Origin: Emmonsiellopsis sp. PD_33
Taxonomy: Eukaryota > Ascomycota > Eurotiomycetes > Onygenales > Ajellomycetaceae
Direction of reading: 5' to 3'
Assembly (NCBI GenBank): GCA_032988165.1
Contig: JANTQF010000334.1
Coordinates: 1 to 38,840, forward strand
Length of the DNA stretch: 38,840 nt
Shown here: in pieces, positions 34,051 through 38,840 of the stretch
How the letters are laid out: every line of letters begins with the position of its first letter
Numbering within the stretch: position 1 is the first letter of the stretch
Notes under the pieces: model-generated
What the model saw: the letters and a program-made list of their open reading frames with translations, nothing else
Told to the model about the DNA's origin: nothing
Database searches by the model: none
Made by a program: the position numbers and the translations under genes

Positions 34051-34168
34051 TGATTTTAGAGGGCAAGTGGAAGGGTCTGGAGAATCAGATGTGATGTGAT
34101 GTAAATAGAATCTTATTAGGTAGATACAGTTCTTTATAATAAGTGAGTATGATAGTGTCCTGCAGGGT

Positions 34169-34276
34169 AGAGGTTAATTCTCATGAAGAGGCCTCATATC
34201 TAAGTCACTTCATTAGATACTAGAATCCTTATTTATGATAGTAGTAGTTAAGGATGGCTTTAATCTCATATTCTAC
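34169..34276 (-). pseudogene. Chromodomain remnant of the chromovirus integrase
   Basis: The minus-strand frame reads VEYEIKAILN, then a stop-broken stretch with YLMK and LRYEASS, then ELTS. These are the spaced strand and tryptophan-region landmarks of a chromodomain; stops stand where aromatic or basic residues are expected. It lies right before the polypurine tract, as in chromoviruses, where it targets integration to heterochromatin. Confidence 0.65.
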
Positions 34277-34619
34277 CTTATTATCTTCCCTAATAATGCC
34301 AGGCAGATGCCAGTTGGTGATCTCTTGTAAGGAAAATAAGTTGATAGAGGTCTTATGGAGCAGGTTTATATGAAATATATTATAAATTCTAAGTAGTATG
34401 TTAAGGTAGTAGTTATAACTTCTCAGGACTTCAATGATGATGTACTTAGTATATTAATAGTTAAGTATGCAAGATGAGTAATTAATTGTAATGTTTCAGA
34501 GGTCTAGTCAGACCTTATTATCTATCTCATAATATTTAGTGGGATTTCAGTGAGTATTCATGCAGTCCTATTAGTTTTACTAGGCACTGGCCATGGAGGA
34601 CTCAGCCTACTTGTGAGCT

Positions 34620-35330
34620 TGCTGGAGTTTTAAGATGATGATGTCTATGATTTGAATTAAACTGTAAGGTAAAGTAGAAGGTTTAGATGATTTAGTGAGA
34701 TTAAGGACTTTAAGATTATAACTATATGAGAGGAAAAACAGGCTGATATCAGTGCTAATAGTGTTGTAATCATTAATTGTAAGTTTAATGTATAAGAGGA
34801 GTTCATTCTAGTTGTTCTAAATGTATGAATAGAACTTTTAGAGGTAGTTCTTAATTATCTGAATCATATATTTAGTGCTACTATCAGTTTCAGAGTAGTA
34901 AGCAGTTAAGAGGTATCAGAAGATCTTAAGGAGCTAGTAGATTTAGATCCAGATAGCTCTAATGAACTAGGTTCTATAATCTAAGATAATTATATGAAGT
35001 AAATCATATTAATAATAAAATAGACTTTAGAGGAAGGCTTTAGCCACTGTGAGTGTATTCATCTTCACATAGGATTTAAGAATAACATCTTTACTGAGAT
35101 AGTTAATAATGATAAGGATATTCTTACAGCTGTTACTTATGAAGAGGTCTACTGCAAAATCAATAGTGATATTACACTAGACATATTTAGAGATTAGAAG
35201 AAATTTAAGTAGATTTTAATAGTAATCTCATCAGGTGATAATGAATTGGTAGATATTGTAGTTCTAAATAAACTGTTAGATGCTCTAAGACATGTTGGGC
35301 TAGTAGAAATTTTGAGATAAAATTTGATAG
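34620..35330 (-). pseudogene. Integrase core remnant
   Basis: The minus strand around 35056-35163 reads DFAVDLFISNSCKNILIII followed by NYLSKDVIL and TVAKAFL, the landmark region of the retroviral-type integrase core around its first catalytic Asp. Stops follow soon after. Outer limits are approximate. Confidence 0.65.
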
Positions 35331-35799
35331 AGTGCTTTATAATCTAGATGGCTGGTCATCAGAGAATTGTAAGTTTCTTATATGATTTAGATGTATAATG
35401 ATTCTGAATTAGAAACCCACTGTCTCCCCTGAAAGTGTAGTTAAGAGTCAGGATCTATAAAGTATTTGATGATGTCAATATGAGCTTGAAGTTCAGACAG
35501 AAAATAGCAAGCTTTATCTTGAATAATCTAAGTTATCATCTGAAGGTATTTATTGAAGGCAGCAATAGTGTCCTAGAGTTTCTGGAGTGGTCTGAGTGGA
35601 AATAAGGTAGTTATAATTAGTAGGATGATGGGTGAGACATGTATTACTCTATATAATATTACTTTAAATTCTTTGAGAATCTATAGATCTAGTAGTCTCT
35701 ATTTGTAGTTTGCCTAGTAAGTGTTGGAGTCTTTAAAAGGCATATTCTATTTATATTAGAAGAGGGTGTTGGCCATGAAGTTCTCTATATTAGAGTAGT

Positions 35800-36115
35800 A
35801 ATAAATTATAAAATGGAAGTAGCTGAGGAATTTAGCTCAGCACATCTAGCATTCAGAGAGTTTATAGATTATTGTAAAATATTAGAGATTCTTATGATCT
35901 GTGATGATTTTAAAGTTTTTTACACTGTGAAATTTAAAGTCTCATTCCTCTAAATATTAAATAATGATAAAAAGTTTCTTATTATAGATCTCATAGTTAG
36001 CTTCAGCAGGGCTGAGCTTCTTGAATATGAATATATAGAATTGCAGGATATCTTTATCATCCCATTGCATGAGAGCACTGCCTGTGATGTAACTGAAAGA
36101 GTCTGTTTCAACTAC
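35800..36115 (-). pseudogene. RNase H remnant
   Basis: The minus strand reads VVETDSFSYITGSALMQW at about 36062-36115 and KKLSPAEANYEIYNKKL at about 35970-36025. This is the classic start of Ty3/gypsy RNase H, with its first catalytic Asp (VETD) still present. Confidence 0.75.
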
Positions 36116-36369
36116 TATTAGATAGTTAGAGTCAAATGTGATGAGTATTAGGGTAGAGATAAATATCTATTTAAAGTGTGTAAATGCTTTGTTTGCTTTC
36201 TTAAACCATTGAAACTACTAGTCTTTATGTGTGAGGTCAATTAGTAGTTGAATAATGTTAGAAAAATTCTGAATGAAATGTTAGTAGAAATTTATAAATT
36301 CTAAAAAGTCTTATATATTTTTTATAGTTATAGAGGCCTCCTATTTGAGGATAGCAGCAATTTTTTTGG

Positions 36370-37075
36370 GGTCCATATGGACTCCCTTCTCTATCTCTAT
36401 GATGAAGCTGAGGTAGATTGTCTCTTGAACTTTAAAGGTAGATTTATTAATGTCAATTGAGAGACTATGTTTATAGAGGTGGGTGAGGACTTTTTAGACA
36501 TACTCTTGATGCTACTTGTAAGATTCATTGATGAAGATAAGAATGTCATTAAGGTAGATAGAAGTGAATTCATCTAAATAATCTTATAAGGCCTAGTTGA
36601 TGTATTTCTAGAAGGTGCTTGAGGTATTTGTGAGACTAAAGAGAGTAACTATCCATTCAAATAGATTATATTTTGTGTGAAAGGCAGTTAGTCATTCATC
36701 TCCTTCTGTGATTTGAATCTTATAAAACATAGAAATGATATTTAGCTTTGTGAACTACTTGACTTGACTGATCTATTTGAGAGTCTCATTGATTAATAAT
36801 AGTGGGTAATAATTTTTTTAGATGAGGTAGTTAAGGCCCTGATAGTTAACATAGAACTAGAGGCCTCTATCTAGCTTTTTTGTGAAAAGTATGAGTGTGC
36901 CTGCAGGTAAATTACTAACTCAAATGAAACTCTTATTCAGAAAGTCATTAAGGGTCTTATGAAGTATAAGCAGTTCATCATGTGATATATTGTATAGTGA
37001 TCCTCAGAGTGGCTGAGAATCTTTATCATTTATCTTCTTAAATTTGATATGATGGTCATACACACTGTGGAATGA
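36370..37075 (-). pseudogene. Reverse transcriptase remnant
   Basis: Minus-strand landmarks in order: YDHHIKF (about 37045-37065), a region with LPAGTLILFTKK (about 36890), YVNYQGLN (about 36830-36860), and the polymerase box read as YLND at 36545-36556, where the family has two Asp. The first Asp of that box is Asn here, compatible with a G-to-A change. Confidence 0.8.
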
Positions 37076-37501
37076 TAGAAGCTTCTCAGTAGCCTTATAA
37101 TTAAAAATATTAAGGAATTTATAGTATTATGGAGAGAGGACTGTTACAGGGTTAATCTTTAGCTTCTTAGAGAGTTATGAGAGGGCCTTCTCTATGTTGG
37201 CCATACTAGTGATGAAGATTTCAATAAGAGGTTAGAACTTAAATTTTTAATTGTGGCTTTAGAGGAGGTTATAGGTATTAGTAGAGATTTAATGAAGGTT
37301 AGTAGTTTTATGAATATTTTTTTTAGAGATGTAGATACCTTCAAAGAATATAATACATTAATTGTAAGTATTAATGAGAACTTAATGTTCAGATAGCTAT
37401 AATAAGTCTAGTATGAAGTGATATGGGAGATTCTCAATCTCATATGTATAGGTATTTTCTTGGAGAAATCTACTAATATCAATATTGAGCTTCATCATAT
37501 T

Positions 37502-37693
37502 TCATATAAAGCTGCCTGTGTCACTATTAACATCTTCAATCTTTTGGGGGTTAATTAAGATACACAGGAGGTTATAATGATTAACCATGCAAGGGTGAAT
37601 TATTGAATAATAATAGTAATCACTATCTACTATAGCATTTATATTAAAAGAATAATTAACTATAGTAGATATAAGAATCATCAGAACAGTCAT
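37502..37693 (-). pseudogene. Aspartic protease remnant
   Basis: A 63-codon open stretch reads NINAIVDSDYYYYS on the minus strand, between the zinc knuckle and the reverse transcriptase. The DS-x motif corresponds to the DSG/DTG active site, with Gly changed to Asp. The position fits the Ty3/gypsy order. Confidence 0.55.
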
Positions 37694-37866
37694 TTTCTTC
37701 TCAAAGGTCTTTCTATCTAACTCTGAGAGCTTCCACTTATAATTTTATGTGAAAGCTAGTTTTTTCCCAAGTCTGACTTGATGTCTTTAAAGTCTTCCTC
37801 CTCTTCAGGCTTGATTTGTATGTTTATGGACTATATAGGTAATTTCAGGGGAATATAGGTTCTATG

Positions 37867-37908
37867 GCAGTCAGCAGCTCTGTGCCCAGATTTGTTGCAG
37901 TTAATGCA
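37867..37908 (-). pseudogene. Gag CCHC zinc knuckle
   Basis: The minus strand encodes CINCNKSGHRAADC, a perfect C-x2-C-x4-H-x4-C knuckle, the nucleic-acid-binding motif of gag proteins. It is intact although the surrounding gag is broken by stops. Confidence 0.8.
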
Positions 37909-38713
37909 GACACCTCAGGTGTAGTAGTTAATGATGATGATAGTAGTTATATTTGAGATGTAAAATATATTTATACAAGTAGACTCTATAAGTATTCAGT
38001 CCATAGCATTTAGATTCTTCAGCAGAAAGATCTTGGGGAAGGCCTTTCTGAAGGTAGTAGGGGTACTACTATGAATTTGACTCTGAATGACCTTGATTTT
38101 GAACAGGTTGTTCTCTATGCTATGAAGCTTTATATAATATTTGAGGTATATGAGAGGTTCAATGGAGGCAATGATCTACTATAGAAGTTTGAACTTGATG
38201 GTCTTTTTAAGTAGAGCCTTCTTGATAGTGTCATCTCACAGCTAGCTGCTAACTTCCAGGATCTTCTGATTGAATCTTGGAAGAAAGATAGAGAGTAGAT
38301 TGATTTTCTAATAAACACTGTGTAGTCAGGTTAGAGCCTTCTAGACTACTAAAGAGTTGGAGAAAAGAATGTTGAGCTGATTGAGAATAATATTAAGGGT
38401 TATAGAAATAAGTTTAATATTAGCCTTCATCTAAGGGTGAAATTGGGTGATGGTAGTGCCAGAGAGTTAGGTATAGATGTATCAGGTCTGATTAGTGAGA
38501 GATCTAATTATAAGGCTGTTCAAAGTGATTTTGACCTCTACACTGAGATATTAGGCAGGGTATTTAGAGACTTATTTGCTTATGAATTTCTTAAGGGTGG
38601 TGAGTCTTTCTTTTGGGTGTCTTGAGAAGTTCTTAAAAGGAGCAGTTAGATGAGTAGGAGTTGGAACAGGAGCTGAAGTCAGTATAGGTATATGATTTTA
38701 TTCAGTAATGAGG

Positions 38714-38736
38714 TTATTATTATTATTATTATTATT
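38714..38736 (+). repeat. TTA trinucleotide microsatellite
   Basis: Seven and two-thirds uninterrupted copies of TTA near the right edge of the window, within the expected gag part or leader of the chromovirus. Confidence 0.9.
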
Positions 38737-38840
38737 CTTCATTTAAGGTGTATGGCAGTCAGTGACTATGACACCTACCTAAGTATAAACTTAGGATTTT
38801 CTAGCTCAAACTATCTAGTATACAGGCCCAATTTATAACT

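Larger units (their letters stand above)
28268..38840. repeat. AT-rich, CpG-free repeat block
   Basis: From 28268 to the window end I find no CG dinucleotide on reading every line, although C and G together are roughly a third of the bases and CA and TG are frequent. Open reading frames longer than 65 codons are absent. The content is tandem repeats, a dead chromovirus and about 3 kb of unidentified sequence. This fits CpG-targeted C-to-T mutation of repeats (RIP-like or methylcytosine deamination), which is reported for Coccidioides and relatives. The block runs off the right edge. Confidence 0.85.
34036..38840 (-). mobile_element. Degenerate Ty3/gypsy chromovirus (internal region, 5' end outside window)
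   Basis: On the minus strand the remains of a complete gag-pol order can be read through many stops: a CCHC zinc knuckle, an aspartic protease, reverse transcriptase, RNase H, integrase, and a chromodomain at the pol end. That order and the terminal chromodomain define chromoviruses. A purine run (seven G followed by ATAATGTG) at 34032-34050 marks the expected polypurine tract and start of the 3' LTR. The LTR left boundary cannot be set, because the 5' copy is beyond the window. Stops fall in every domain, so the copy is dead. CpG is entirely absent. Confidence 0.85.

Noticed and set aside
38437..38625. Plus-strand 62-codon frame near the right edge
   Set aside because: It lies antisense to the chromovirus gag region in CpG-free, stop-rich DNA; a chance frame is the simplest reading.

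Overview
The window is nuclear DNA from a filamentous ascomycete, most likely a eurotiomycete of the order Onygenales (the Coccidioides/Ajellomycetaceae group). This is inferred from the gene families, from short introns (about 49-106 bp in most genes) with GT..AG ends, and from a CpG-purged repeat block of the kind reported in that group. I cannot name the species. No tRNA, rRNA or CRISPR array was found.

Positions 1-28267 are ordinary gene-rich DNA. Left to right: a small secreted repeat protein (1508-2198,+); an unidentified coiled-coil protein (3050-3472,-) divergent from an NT-C2 (EEIG1/EHBP1-type) gene (3946-5208,+); the mitochondrial regulator SLS1 (5924-8518,+); a broken HNH-family gene (8944-10385,-); a cAMP-receptor-like GPCR (10788-12559,-); an AIM9-like phosphotransferase homologue that has lost its catalytic aspartates (14054-16125,+); the myotubularin phosphatase YMR1 (16738-19162,+); ribosomal protein S3 (19661-20993,+); cytosolic Phe-tRNA synthetase beta subunit FRS1 (22061-24330,-), convergent with RPS3; and, divergent from FRS1, the PP2A scaffold subunit TPD3 (25095-27408,+). 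Several are housekeeping genes with unrelated jobs; nothing suggests a metabolic cluster. CACGTG boxes occur in three promoter regions and once downstream of TPD3.

After 28267 the sequence changes abruptly. By my reading there is not one CpG dinucleotide from 28268 to 38840 (about 10.6 kb), while CpA and TpG stay common. Long ORFs disappear. The block holds three tandem-repeat families: period 77 bp, a 215-bp higher-order repeat made of alternating 115/100-bp monomers, and period about 99 bp. It also holds a stop-riddled Ty3/gypsy chromovirus on the minus strand (about 34036 to beyond the window end). Its gag zinc knuckle, protease, reverse transcriptase, RNase H, integrase and chromodomain are all still recognisable. 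About 3 kb (30140-33090) of the block remains unidentified.

I see no clear undescribed multi-gene system. The most interesting items are the sharply bounded CpG-free block with its higher-order repeat, the intact but apparently inactive AIM9-like kinase homologue, the cysteine-free secreted protein built from 19-residue repeats, and the decayed HNH gene whose breaks look like C-to-T changes.
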